A stretch of DNA of 55,732 nt. Origin: Liolophura sinensis. Taxonomy: Eukaryota > Mollusca > Polyplacophora > Chitonida > Chitonidae. The number at the start of each line of letters is the position of its first letter. The stretch's first letter is position 1. Below are positions 1 to 13,500 of this stretch, one piece after another. Location of the stretch: positions 1 to 55,732 of the forward strand of contig NW_027018215.1 in NCBI RefSeq assembly GCF_032854445.1, read 5' to 3'. Made by a program: the position numbers and the translations under genes. The notes below the pieces were generated by a model. That model searched no databases, was not told where the DNA came from, and was given only the letters and a program-made list of their open reading frames with translations.

Positions 1-59
1 GTGCAAACCGCGTTGCTCTCCGACCAATACTTTTGGCTGTAGCCACAAATGAATAATCA
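1..59 (+). repeat. Partial monomer at the left edge
   Basis: Only the last 59 bases of a monomer are present, starting at GTGCAAACCGCG. It matches the corresponding segment of later copies, so the array extends upstream of the window. Confidence 0.95.
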
Positions 60-3000
60 ATGATGTCAAGATCACGTGCCCAGCAACGGCTCTTACTCCA
101 TGGAAACCAAGGAAATTTGCAATTTTTCAACAGCTGGAGATGCCTGGCCCAATTGCGCATCCTTTGGCACCTTATTGATGTGGGTCAGTGTTCAATTGTA
201 CTTTTTACAGCGGATTGTATCAAGTACCTTGTGTTTTTTTTATATACAAATGGTGTGGTTTTTCTACATGTAGATAAAGACATTGAGTTTGTCTTCGACT
301 TAGAAGTAAGACATTTGCCGGGTGAGTTAAATGGGCTTGGCCGAAAGATTTGACGTCGTCTGGGCTACCGAAGGGGCACATAACTTATAATGAAATGTTG
401 AATATAGTAATGACCAGTCGCGATTGTACATAGTTACTGTAGCCGATTTAAATTAGCAAAATGACCAGGCAAAAATCCAAAAGTGGAAAAACTGTTCCAA
501 TGCTGCTGGTAAGAGGCTAATCCGACGTATTTTGTGACGAGAAATCGAATGGTGCAAACCGCGTTGCTCTCCGACCAATACTTTTGGCTGTAGCCACAAA
601 TTAATAATCAATGATGTCAAGATCACGTGCCCAGCAACGGCTCTTACTCCATGGAAACCAAGGAAATTTGCAATTTTTCAACAGCTGGAGATGCCTGGCC
701 CAATTGCGCATCCTTTGGCACCTTATTGATGTGGGTCAGTGTTCAATTGTACTTTTTACAGCGGATTGTATCAAGTACCTTTTGTTTTTTTTATATACAA
801 ATGGTGTGGTTTTTCTACATGTAGATAAAGACATTGAGTTTGTCTTCGACTTAGAAGTAAGACATTTGTTGGGTGAGTTAAATGGGCTTGGCCCAAAGAT
901 TTGACGTCGTCTGGGCTACCGAAGAGCACATAACTTATAATAAAAAGTTGAATATAGTAATGACCAGTCGCGATTGTACATAGTTAATGCAGCCGATTTC
1001 AATTAGCAAAAAGACCAGGCAAAAATCCAAAAGTGAAAAAACTGTTCCAATGCTGCTGGTAAGAGGCTAATCCGACGTATTTTGTGACGAGAAATCGAAT
1101 GGTGCAAACCGCGTTGCTCTCCGACCAATACTTTTGGCTGTAGCCACAAATGAATAATCAATGATGTCAAGATCACGTGCCCAGCAACGGCTCTTACTCC
1201 ATGGAAACCAAGGAAATTTGCAATTTTTCAACAGCTGGAGATGCCTGGCCCAATTGCGCATCCTTTGGCACCTTATTGATGTGGGTCAGTGTTCAATTGT
1301 ACTTTTTACAGCGGATTGTATCAAGTACCTTTTGTTTTTTTTACATACAAATGGTGTGGTTTTCTACATGTAGATAAAGACATTGAGTTTGTCTTCGACT
1401 TAGAAGTAAGACATTTGTTGGGTGAGTTAAATGGGCTTGGCCCAAAGATTTGACGTCGTCTGGGCTACCGAAGGGCACATAACTTATAATGAAAAGTTGA
1501 ATATAGTAATGACCAGTCGCGATTGTACACAGTTAATGCAGCCGATTTCAATTAGCAAAAAGACCAGGCAAAAATCCAAAAGTGGAAAAACTGTTCCAAT
1601 GCTGCTGGTAAGAGGCTAATCCGACGTATTTTGTGACGAGAAATCGAATGGTGCAAACCGCGTTGCTCTCCGACCAATACTTTTGGCTGTAGCCACAAAT
1701 GAATAATCAATGATGTCAAGATCACGTGCCCAGCAACGGCTCTTACTCCATGGAAACCAAGGAAATTTGCAATTTTTCAACAGCTGGAGATGCCTGGCCC
1801 AATTGCGCATCCTTTGGCACCTTATTGATGTGGGTCAGTGTTCAATTGTACTTTTTACAGCGGGTTGTATCAAGTACCTTGTGTTTTTTTTATATACAAA
1901 TGGTGTGGTTTTCTACATGTAGATAAAGACATTGAGTTTGTCTTCGACTTAGAAGTAAGACATTTGTTGGGTGAGTTAAATGGGCTTGGCCCAAAGATTT
2001 GACGTCGTCTGGGCTACCGAAGGGCACATAACTTATAATGAAATGTTGAATATAGTAATGACCAGTCGCGATTGTACATAGTTAATGTAGCCGATTTAAA
2101 TTAGCAAAAGGACCAGGCAAAAATCCAAAAGTGGAAAAACTGTTCCAATGCTGCTGGTAAGAGGCTAATCCGACGTATTTTGTGACGAGAAATCGAATGG
2201 TGCAAACCGCGTTGCTCTCCGACCAATACTTTTGGCTGTAGCCACAAATGAATAATCAATGATGTCAAGATCACGTGCCCAGCAACGGCTCTTACTCCAT
2301 GGAAACCAAGGAAATTTGCAATTTTTTCAACAGCTGGAGATGCCTGGCCCAATTGCGCATCCTTTGGCACCTTATTGATGTGGGTCAGTGTTCAATTGTA
2401 CTTTTTACAGCGGATTGTATCAAGTACCTTTTGTTTTTTTTATACACAAATGGTGTGGTTTTTCTACATGTAGATAAAGACATTGAGTTTGTCTTCGACT
2501 TAGAAGTAAGACATTTGTTGGGTGAGTTAAATGGGCTTGGCCCAAAGATTTGACGTCGTCTGGGCTACCGAAGAGCACATAACTTATAATAAAAAGTTGA
2601 ATATAGTAATGACCAGTCGCGATTGTACACAGTGAATGCAGCCGATTTCAATTAGCAAAAAGACCAGGCAAAAATCCAAAAGTGAAAAAACTGTTCCAAT
2701 GCTGCTGGTAAGAGGCTAATCCGACGTATTTTGTGACGAGAAATCGAATGGTGCAAACCGCGTTGCTCTCCGACCAATACTTTTGGCTGTAGCCACAAAT
2801 GAATAATCAATGATGTCAAGATCACGTGCCCAGCAACGGCTCTTACTCCATGGAAACCAAGGAAATTTGCAATTTTTCAACAGCTGGAGATGCCTGGCCC
2901 AATTGCGCATCCTTTGGCACCTTATTGATGTGGGTCAGTGTTCAATTGTACTTTTTACAGCGGATTGTATCAAGTACCTTGTGTTTTTTTTATATACAAA

Positions 3001-6000
3001 TGGTGTGGTTTTTCTACATGTAGATAAAGACATTGAGTTTGTCTTCGACTTAGAAGTAAGACATTTGCCGGGTGAGTTAAATGGGCTTGGCCGAAAGATT
3101 TGACGTCGTCTGGGCTACCGAAGGGCACATAACTTATAATGAAATGTTGAATATAGTAATGACCAGTCGCGATTGTACATAGTTAATGTAGCCGATTTAA
3201 ATTAGCAAAATGACCAGGCAAAAATCCAAAAGTGGAAAAACTGTTCCAATGCTGCTGGTAAGAGGCTAATCCGACGTATTTTGTGACGAGAAATCGAATG
3301 GTGCAAACCGCGTTGCTCTCCGACCAATACTTTTGGCTGTAGCCACAAATTAATAATCAATGATGTCAAGATCACGTGCCCAGCAACGGCTCTTACTCCA
3401 TGGAAACCAAGGAAATTTGCAATTTTTCAACAGCTGGAGATGCCTGGCCCAATTGCGCATCCTTGGCACCTTATTGATGTGGGTCAGTGTTCAATTGTAC
3501 TTTTTACAGCGGATTGTATCAAGTACCTTTTGTTTTTTTATATACAAATGGTGTGGTTTTTCTACATGTAGATAAAGACATTGAGTTTGTCTTCGACTTA
3601 GAAGTAAGACATTTGTTGGGTGAGTTAAATGGGCTTGGCCCAAGATTTGACGTCGTCTGGGCTACCGAAGAGCACATAACTTATAATAAAAAGTTGAATA
3701 TAGTAATGACCAGTCGCCATTGTACATAGTTAATGCAGCCGATTTCAATTAGCAAAAAGACCAGGCAAAATCCAAAAGTGAAAAAACTGTTCCAATGCTG
3801 CTGGTAAGAGGCTAATCCGACGTATTTTGTGACGAGAAATCGAATGGTGCAAACCGCGTTGCTCTCCGACCAATACTTTTGGCTGTAGCCACAAATGAAT
3901 AATCAATGATGTCAAGATCACGTGCCCAGCAACGGCTCTTACTCCATGGAAACCAAGGAAATTTGCAATTTTTCAACAGCTGGAGATGCCTGGCCCAATT
4001 GCGCATCCTTTGGCACCTTATTGATGTGGGTCAGTGTTCAATTGTACTTTTTACAGCGGATTGTATCAAGTACCTTGTGTTTTTTTTTATATACAAATGG
4101 TGTGGTTTTTCTACATGTAGATAAAGACATTGAGTTTGTCTTCGACTTAGAAGTAAGACATTTGCCGGGTGAGTTAAATGGGCTTGGCCCAAAGATTTGA
4201 CGTCGTCTGGGCTACCGAAGGGCACATAACTTATAATGAAATGTTGAATATAGTAATGACCAGTCGCGATTGTACATAGTTAATGTAGCCGATTTAAATT
4301 AGCAAAATGACCAGGCAGAAATCCAAAAGTGGAAAAACTGTTCCAATGCTGCTGGTAAGAGGCTAATCCGACGTATTTTGTGACGAGAAATCGAATGGTG
4401 CAAACCGCGTTGCTCTCCGACCAATACTTTTGGCTGTAGCCACAAATTAATAATCAATGATGTCAAGATCACGTGCCCAGCAACGGCTCTTACTCCATGG
4501 AAACCAAGGAAATTTGCAATTTTTCAACAGCTGGAGATGCCTGGCCCAATTGCGCATCCTTTGGCACCTTATTGATGTGGGTCAGTGTTCAATTGTACTT
4601 TTTACAGCGGATTGTATCAAGTACCTTTTGTTTTTTTTATATACAAATGGTGTGGTTTTTCTACATGTAGATAAAGACATTGAGTTTGTCTTCGACTTAG
4701 AAGTAAGACATTTGTTGGGTGAGTTAAATGGGCTTGGCCCAAAGATTTGACGTCGTCTGGGCTACCGAAGAGCACATAACTTATAATAAAAAGTTGAATA
4801 TAGTAATGACCAGTCGCCATTGTACATAGTTAATGCAGCCGATTTCAATTAGCAAAAAGACCAGGCAAAAATCCAAAAGTGAAAAAACTGTTCCAATGCT
4901 GCTGGTAAGAGGCTAATCCGACGTATTTGTGACGAGAAATCGAATGGTGCAAACCGCGTTGCTCTCCGACCAATACTTTTGGCTGTAGCCACAAATGAAT
5001 AATCAATGATGTCAAGATCACGTGCCCAGCAACGGCTCTTACTCCATGGAAACCAAGGAAATTTGCAATTTTTCAACAGCTGGAGATGCCTGGCCCAATT
5101 GCGCATCCTTTGGCACCTTATTGATGTGGGTCAGTGTTCAATTGTACTTTTTACAGCGGATTGTATCAAGTACCTTGTGTTTTTTTTATATACAAATGGT
5201 GTGGTTTTTCTACATGTAGATAAAGACATTGAGTTTGTCTTCGACTTAGAAGTAAGACATTTGTTGGGTGAGTTAAATGGGCTTGGCCCAAAGATTTGAC
5301 GTCGTCTGGGCTACCGAAGAGCACATAACTTATAATAAAAAGTTGAATATAGTAATGACCAGTCGCCATTGTACATAGTTAATGCAGCCGATTTCAATTA
5401 GCAAAAAGACCAGGCAAAAATCCAAAAGTGAAAAAACTGTTCCAATGCTGCTGGTAAGAGGCTAATCCGACGTATTTTGTGACGAGAAATCGAATGGTGC
5501 AAACCGCGTTGCTCTCCGACCAATACTTTTGGCTGTAGCCACAAATGAATAATCAATGATGTCAAGATCACGTGCCCAGCAACGGCTCTTACTCCATGGA
5601 AACCAAGGAAATTTGCAATTTTTCAACAGCTGGAGATGCCTGGCCCAATTGCGCATCCTTTGGCACCTTATTGATGTGGGTCAGTGTTCAATTGTACTTT
5701 TTACAGCGGATTGTATCAAGTACCTTTTGTTTTTTTTATATACAAATGGTGTGGTTTTTTCTACATGTAGATAAAGACATTGAGTTTGTCTTCGACTTAG
5801 AAGTAAGACATTTGTTGGGTGAGTTAAATGGGCTTGGCCCAAAGATTTGACGTCGTCTGGGCTACCGAAGGGCACATAACTTATAATGAAAAGTTGAAAA
5901 TAGTAATGACCAGTCGCGATTGTACATAGTTAATGCAGCCGATTTCAATTAGCAAAAAGACCAGGCAAAAATCCAAAAGTGAAAAAAACTGTTCCAATGC

Positions 6001-7757
6001 TGCTGGTAAGAGGCTAATCCGACGTATTTTGTGACGAGAAATCGAATGGTGCAAACCGCGTTGCTCTCCGACCAATACTTTTGGCTGTAGCCACAAATGA
6101 ATAATCAATGATGTCAAGATCACGTGCCCAGCAACGGCTCTTACTCCATGGAAACCAAGGAAATTTGCAATTTTTCAACAGCTGGAGATGCCTGGCCCAA
6201 TTGCGCATCCTTTGGCACCTTATTGATGTGGGTCAGTGTTCAATTGTACTTTTTACAGCGGATTGTATCAAGTACCTTGTGTTTTTTTTATATACAAATG
6301 GTGTGGTTTTTCTACATGTAGATAAAGACATTGAGTTTGTCTTCGACTTAGAAGTAAGACATTTGTTGGGTGAGTTAAATGGGCTTGGCCCAAAGATTTG
6401 ACGTCGTCTGGGCTACCGAAGAGCACATAACTTATAATAAAAAGTTGAATATAGTAATGACCAGTCGCCATTGTACATAGTTAATGCAGCCGATTTCAAT
6501 TAGCAAAAAGACCAGGCAAAAATCCAAAAGTGAAAAAACTGTTCCAATGCTGCTGGTAAGAGGCTAATCCGACGTATTTTGTGACGAGAAATCGAATGGT
6601 GCAAACCGCGTTGCTCTCCGACCAATACTTTTGGCTGTAGCCACAAATGAATAATCAATGATGTCAAGATCACGTGCCCAGCAACGGCTCTTACTCCATG
6701 GAAACCAAGGAAATTTGCAATTTTTCAACAGCTGGAGATGCCTGGCCCAATTGCGCATCCTTTGGCACCTTATTGATGTGGGTCAGTGTTCAATTGTACT
6801 TTTTACAGCGGATTGTTGTATCAAGTACCTTGTGTTTTTTTATATACAAATGGTGTGGTTTTTCTACATGTAGATAAGACATTGAGTTTGTCTTCGACTT
6901 AGAAGTAAGACATTTGCCGGGTGAGTTAAATGGGCTTGGCCCAAAGATTTGACGTCGTCTGGGCTACCGAAGGGCACATAACTTATAATGAAATGTTGAA
7001 TATAGTAATGACCAGTCGCGATTGTACATAGTTAATGTAGCCGATTTAAATTAGCAAAATGACCAGGCAAAAATCCAAAAGTGGAAAAACTGTTCCAATG
7101 CTGCTGGTAAGAGGCTAATCCGACGTATTTTGTGACGAGAAATCGAATGGTGCAAACCGCGTTGCTCTCCGACCAATACTTTTGGCTGTAGCCACAAATT
7201 AATAATCAATGATGTCAAGATCACGTGCCCAGCAACGGCTCTTACTCCATGGAAACAAGGAAATTTGCAATTTTTCAACAGCTGGAGATGCCTGGCCCAA
7301 TTGCGCATCCTTTGGCACCTTATTGATGTGGGTCAGTGTTCAATTGTACTTTTTACAGCGGATTGTATCAAGTACCTTTTGTTTTTTTTATATACAAATG
7401 GTGTGGTTTTTCTACATGTAGATAAAGACATTGAGTTTGTCTTCGACTTAGAAGTAAGACATTTGTTGGGTGAGTTAAATGGGCTTGGCCCAAAGATTTG
7501 ACGTCGTCTGGGCTACCGAAGGGCACATAACTTATAATGAAAAGTTGAAAATAGTAATGACCAGTCGCGATTGTACATAGTTAATGCAGCCGATTTCAAT
7601 TAGCAAAAAGACCAGGCAAAAATCCAAAAGTGAAAAAACTGTTCCAATGCTGCTGGTAAGAGGCTAATCCGACGTATTTTGTGACGAGAAATCGAATGGT
7701 GCAAACCGCGTTGCTCTCCGACCAATACTTTTGGCTGTAGCCACAAATGAATAATCA
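60..7757 (+). repeat. Left region: P/Q dimeric units (14 monomers)
   Basis: Monomer starts and types: 60 P, 611 Q, 1161 C-like (TTACATAC, T-short GGTTTTCTAC), 1710 R, 2259 Q with TATACAC, 2810 P, 3360 Q, 3906 P, 4457 Q, 5006 P-left/Q-right, 5556 Q-like, 6108 P-left/Q-right, 6658 P, 7209 Q. P units have CCGGGTG and usually AAATGTTG with AAATGACC; Q units have TAATAATC before the start, CCTTTTG and AGTGAAAA. Four Q-like right halves (3360, 4457, 5006, 6108) also share CGCCATTG. The alternation forms a ~1.1-kb dimer with irregular breaks. Single-base indels are unusually common here. Confidence 0.8.
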
Positions 7758-10512
7758 ATGATGTCAAGATCACGTGCCCAGCAACGGCTCTTACTCCATG
7801 GAAACCAAGGAAATTTGCAATTTTTCAACAGCTGGAGATGCCTGGCCCAATTGCGCATCCTTTGGCACCTTATTGATGTGGGTCAGTGTTCAATTGTACT
7901 TTTTACAGCGGATTGTATCAAGTACCTTGTGTTTTTTTTATATACAAATGGTGTGGTTTTTCTACATGTAGATAAAGACATTGAGTTTGTCTTCGACTTA
8001 GAAGTAAGATATTTGTTGGGTGAGTTAAATGGGCTGGGCCCAAAGATTTGACGTCGTCTGGGCTACCGAAGGGCACATAACTTATAATGAAAAGTTGAAT
8101 ATAGTAATGACCAGTCGCGATTGTACATAGTTAATGTAGCCGATTTCAATTCGCAAAAAGACCAGGCAAAAATCCAAAGTAGAAAAAACTGTTCCAATGC
8201 TGCTGGTAAGAGGCTAATCCGACGTATTTTGTGACGAGAAATCGAATGGTGCAAACCGCGTTGCTCTCCGACCAATACTTTTGGCTGTAGCCACAAATGA
8301 ATAATCAATGATGTCAAGATCACGTGCCCAGCAACAGGCTCTTACTCCATGGAAACCAAGGAAATTTGCAATTTTTCAACAGCTGAGATGCCTGGCCCAA
8401 TTGCGCATCCTTTGGCACCTTATTGATGTGGGGTCAGTGTTCAATTGTACTTTTTACAGCGGATTGTATCAAGTACCTTGTGTTTTTTTTTTTTATATAC
8501 AAATGGTGTGGTTTTTCTACATGTAGATAAAGACATTGAGTTTGTCTTCGACTTAGAAGTAAGACATTTGCCGGGTGAGTTAAATGGGCTTGGCCGAAAG
8601 ATTTGACGTCGTCTGGGCTACCGAAGGGCACATAACTTATAATGAAATGTTGAATATAGTAATGACCAGTCGCGATTGTACATAGTTTAATGTAGCCGAT
8701 TTAAATTAGCAAAATGACCAGGCAAAAATCCAAAAGTGGAAAAACTGTTCCAATGCTGCTGGTAAGAGGCTAATCCGACGTATTTTGTGACGAGAAATCG
8801 AATGGTGCAAACCGCGTTGCTCTCCGACCAATACTTTTGGCTGTAGCCACAAATTAATAATCAATGATGTCAAGATCACGTGCCCAGCAACGGCTCTTAC
8901 TCCATGGAAACCAAGAAATTTGCAATTTTTCAACAGCTGGAGATGCCTGGCCCAATTGCGCATCCTTTGGCACCTTATTGATGTGGGTCAGTGTTCAATT
9001 GTACTTTTTACAGCGGATTGTATCAAGTACCTTTTGTTTTTTTTATATACAAATGGTGTGGTTTTTCTACATGTAGATAAAGACATTGAGTTTGTCTTCG
9101 ACTTAGAAGTAAGACATTTGTTTGGGTGAGTTAAAATGGGCTTGGCCCAAAGATTTGACGTCGTCTGGGCTACCGAAGGGCACATAACTTATAATGAAAA
9201 GTTGAATATAGTAATGACCAGTCGCGATTGTACATAGTTAATGCAGCCGATTTCAATTAGCAAAAAGACCAGGCAAAAATCCAAAAGTGAAAAAACTGTT
9301 CCAATGCTGCTGGTAAGAGGCTAATCCGACGTATTTTGTGACGAGAAATCGAATGGTGCAAACCGCGTTGCTCTCCGACCAATACTTTTGGCTGTAGCCA
9401 CAAATGAATAATCAATGATGTCAAGATCACGTGCCCAGCAACGGCTCTTACTCCATGGAAACCAAGGAAATTTGCAATTTTTCAACAGCTGGAGATGCCT
9501 GGCCCAATTGCGCATCCTTTGGCACCTTATTGATGTGGGTCAGTGTTCAATTGTACTTTTTACAGCGGATTGTATCAAGTACCTTGTGTTTTTTTATATA
9601 CAAATGGTGTGGTTTTTCTACATGTAGATAAAGACATTGAGTTTGTCTTCGACTTAGAAGTAAGATATTTGTTGGGTGAGTTAAATTGGCTGGGCCCAAA
9701 GATTTGACGTCGTCTGGGCTACCGAAGGGCACATAACTTATAATGAAAAGTTGAATATAGTAATGACCAGTCGCGATTGTACATAGTTAATGTAGCCGAT
9801 TTCAATTCGCAAAAAGACCAGGCAAAAATCCAAAAGTAGAAAAACTGTTCCAATGCTGCTGGTAAGAGGCTAATCCGACGTATTTTGTGACGAGAAATCG
9901 AATGGTGCAAACCGCGTTGCTCTCCGACCAATACTTTTGGCTGTAGCCACAAATGAATAATCAATGATGTCAAGATCACGTGCCCAGCAACGGCTCTTAC
10001 TCCATGGAAACCAAGGAAATTTGCAATTTTTCAACAGCTGGAGATGCCTGGCCCAATTGCGCATCCTTTGGCACCTTATTGATGTGGGTCAGTGTTCAAT
10101 TGTACTTTTTACAGCGGATTGTATCAAGTACCTTTTGTTTTTTTATATACAAATGGTGTTGTTTTTCTACATGTAGATAAAGACATTGAGTTTGTCTTCG
10201 ACTTAGAAGTAAGACATTTGTTGGGTGAGTTAAATGGGCTTGGCCCAAATATTTGACGTCGTCTGGGCTACCGAAGGGCACATAACTTATAATGAAAAGT
10301 TGAATATAGTAATGACCAGTCGCGATTGTACATAGTTAATGTAGCCGATTTCAATTCGCAAAAAGACCAGGCAAAAATCCAAAAGTAGAAAAACTGTTCC
10401 AATGCTGCTGGTAAGAGGCTAATCCGACGTATTTTGTGACGAGAAATCGAATGGTGCAAACCGCGTTGCTCTCCGACCAATACTTTTGGCTGTAGCCACA
10501 AATGAATAATCA
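7758..10512 (+). repeat. Block S-P-Q-S-U (5 monomers)
   Basis: Starts: 7758 S (AGATATTT, GGGCCC, TTCGC, GTAGAAAA), 8308 P, 8864 Q, 9415 S, 9964 U (GGTGTTG). The order P-Q-S-U recurs at 17115-19314, so this is one end of a long duplicated segment. The monomer at 8308 is 556 bp, with a T12 tract and several other one-base indels. Confidence 0.75.
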
Positions 10513-13500
10513 ATGATGTCAAGATCACGTGCCCAGCAACGGCTCTTACTCCATGGAAACCAAGGAAATTTGCAATTTTTCAACAGCTGGAGATGCCTGG
10601 CCCAATTGCGCATCCTTTGGCACCTTATTGATGTGGGTCAGTGTTCAATTGTACTTTTTACAGCGGGTTGTATCAAGTACCTTGTGTTTTTTTTATATAC
10701 AAATGGTGTGGTTTTTCTACATGTAGATAAAGACATTGAGTTTGTCTTCGACTTAGAAGTAAGACATTTGCTGGGTGAGTTAAATGGGCTTGGCCCAAAG
10801 ATTTGACGTCGTCTGGGCTACCGAAGGGCACATAACTTATAATGAAATGTTGAATATAGTAATGACCAGTCGCGATTGTACATAGTTAATGTAGCCGATT
10901 TCAATTAGCAAAAAGACCAGGCAAAAATCCAAAAGTGGAAAAACTGTTCCAATGCTGCTGGTAAGAGGCTAATCCGACGTATTTTGTGACGAGAAATCGA
11001 ATGGTGCAAACCGCGTTGCTCTCCGACCAATACTTTTGGCTGTAGCCACAAATGAACAATCAATGATGTCAAGATCACGTGCCCAGCAACGGGCTCTTAC
11101 TCCATGGAAACCAAGGAAATTTGCAATTTTTCAACAGCTGGAGATGCCTGGCCCAATTGCGCATCCTTTGGCACCATATTGATGTGGGTCAGTGTTAAAT
11201 TGTACTTTTTACAGCGGATTGTATCAAGTACCTTGTGTTTTTTTTATATACAAATGGTGTGGTTTTTCTACATGTAGATAAAGACATTGAGTTTGTCTTC
11301 GACTTAGAAGTAAGACATTTGTTGGGTGAGTTAAATGGGCTTGGCCCAAAGATTTGACGTCGTCTGGGCTACCGAAGGGCACATAACTTATAATGAAAAG
11401 TTGAATATAGTAATGACCAGTCGCGATTGTACATAGTTAATGTAGCCGATTTCAATTAGCAAAAAGACCAGGCAAAAATCCAAAAGTGGAAAAACTGTTC
11501 CAATGCTGCTGGTAAGAGGCTAATCCGACGTATTTTGTGACGAGAAATCGAATGGTGCAAACCGCGTTGCTCTCCGACCAATACTTTTGGCTGTAGCCAC
11601 AAATGAATAATCAATGATGTCAAGATCACGTGCCCAGCAACGGCTCTTACTCCATGGAAACCAAGGAAATTTGCAATTTTTCAACAGCCGGAGATGCCTG
11701 GCCCAATTGCGCATCCTTTGGCACCTTATTGATGTGGGTCAGTGTTCAATTGTACTTTTTACAGCGGATTGTATCAAGTACCTTTTGTTTTTTTTATATA
11801 CAAATGGTGTGGTTTTTCTACATGTAGATAAAGACATTGAGTTTGTCTTCGACTTAGAAGTAAGACATTTGTTGGGTGAGTTAAATGGGCTTGGCCCAAA
11901 GATTTGACGTCGTCTGGGCTACCGAAGGGAACATAACTTATAATGAAAAGTTGAATATAGTAATGACCAGTCGCGATTGTACATAGTTAATGCAGCCGAT
12001 TTCAATTATCAAAAAGACCAGGCAAAAATCCAAAAGTGGAAAAACTGTTCCAATGCTGCTGGTAAGAGGCTAATCCGACGTATTTTGTGACGAGAAATCG
12101 AATGGTGCAAACCGCGTTGCTCTCCGACCAATACTTTTGGCTGTAGCCACAAATGAATAATCAATGATGTCAAGATCACGTGCCCAGCAACGGCTCTTAC
12201 TCCATGGAAACCAAGGAAATTTGCAATTTTTCAACAGCTGGAGATGCCTGGCCCAATTGCGCATCCTTTGGCACCTTATTGATGTGGGTCAGTGTTCAAT
12301 TGTACTTTTTACAGCGGATTGTATCAAGTACCTTTTGTTTTTTTTACATACAAATGGTGTGGTTTTTCTACATGTAGATAAAGACATTGAGTGTGTCTTC
12401 GACTTAGAAGTAAGACATTTGTTGGGTGAGTTAAATGGGCTTGGCCCAAAGATTTGACGTCGTCTGGGCTACCGAAGGGCACATAACTTATAATGAAATG
12501 TTGAATATAGTAATGACCAGTCGCGATTGTACATAGTTAATGTAGCCGATTTCAATTAGCAAAAAGACCAGGCAAAAATCCAAAAGTGGAAAAACTGTTC
12601 CAATGCTGCTGGTAAGAGGCTAATCCGACGTATTTTGTGACGAGAAATCGAATGGTGCAAACCGCGTTGCTCTCCGACCAATACTTTTGGCTGTAGCCAC
12701 AAATGAATAATCAATGATGTCAAGATCACGTGCCCAGCAACGGCTCTTACTCCATGGAAACCATAGAAATTTGCAATTTTTCAACAGCTGGAGATGCCTG
12801 GCCCAATTGCGCATCCTTTGGCACCTTATTGATGTGGGTCAGTGTTCAATTGTACTTTTTACAGCGGGTTGTATCAAGTACCTTTTGTTTTTTTTATATA
12901 CAAATGGTGTGGTTTTTCTACATGTAGATAAAGACATTGAGTTTGTCTTCGACTTAGAAGTAAGACATTTGCTGGGTGAGTTAAATGGGCTTGGCCCAAA
13001 GATTTGACGTCGTCTGGGCTACCGAAGGGCACATAACTTATAATGAAAAGTTGAATATAGTAATGATCAGTCGCGATTGTACATAGTTAATGCAGCCGAT
13101 TTCAATTATCAAAAAGACCAGGCAAAAATCCAAAAGTGGAAAAACTGTTCCAATGCTGCTGGTAAGAGGCTAATCCGACGTATTTTGTGACGAGAAATCG
13201 AATGGTGCAAACCGCGTTGCTCTCCGACCAATACTTTTGGCTGTAGCCACAAATGAATAATCAATGATGTCAAGATCACGTGCCCAGCAACGGCTCTTAC
13301 TCCATGGAAACCAAGGAAATTTGCAATTTTTCAACAGCTGGAGATGCCTGGCCCAATTGCGCATCCTTTGGCACCTTATTGATGTGGGTCAGTGTTCAAT
13401 TGTACTTTTTACAGCGGGTTGTATCAAGTACCTTGTGTTTTTTTTATATACAAATGGTGTGGTTTTTCTACATGTAGATAAAGACATTGAGTTTGTCTTC

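Noticed and set aside
60-353. Recurrent 97-residue open frame (start at monomer position 1), extended to 106 residues via TTG in A units
   Set aside because: It recurs because the monomer recurs. Common variants inside it change amino acids freely (for example GAT/GGT, TTG/GTG, CTG/CCG), one-base indels truncate it in many copies, and it resembles no protein family I know.
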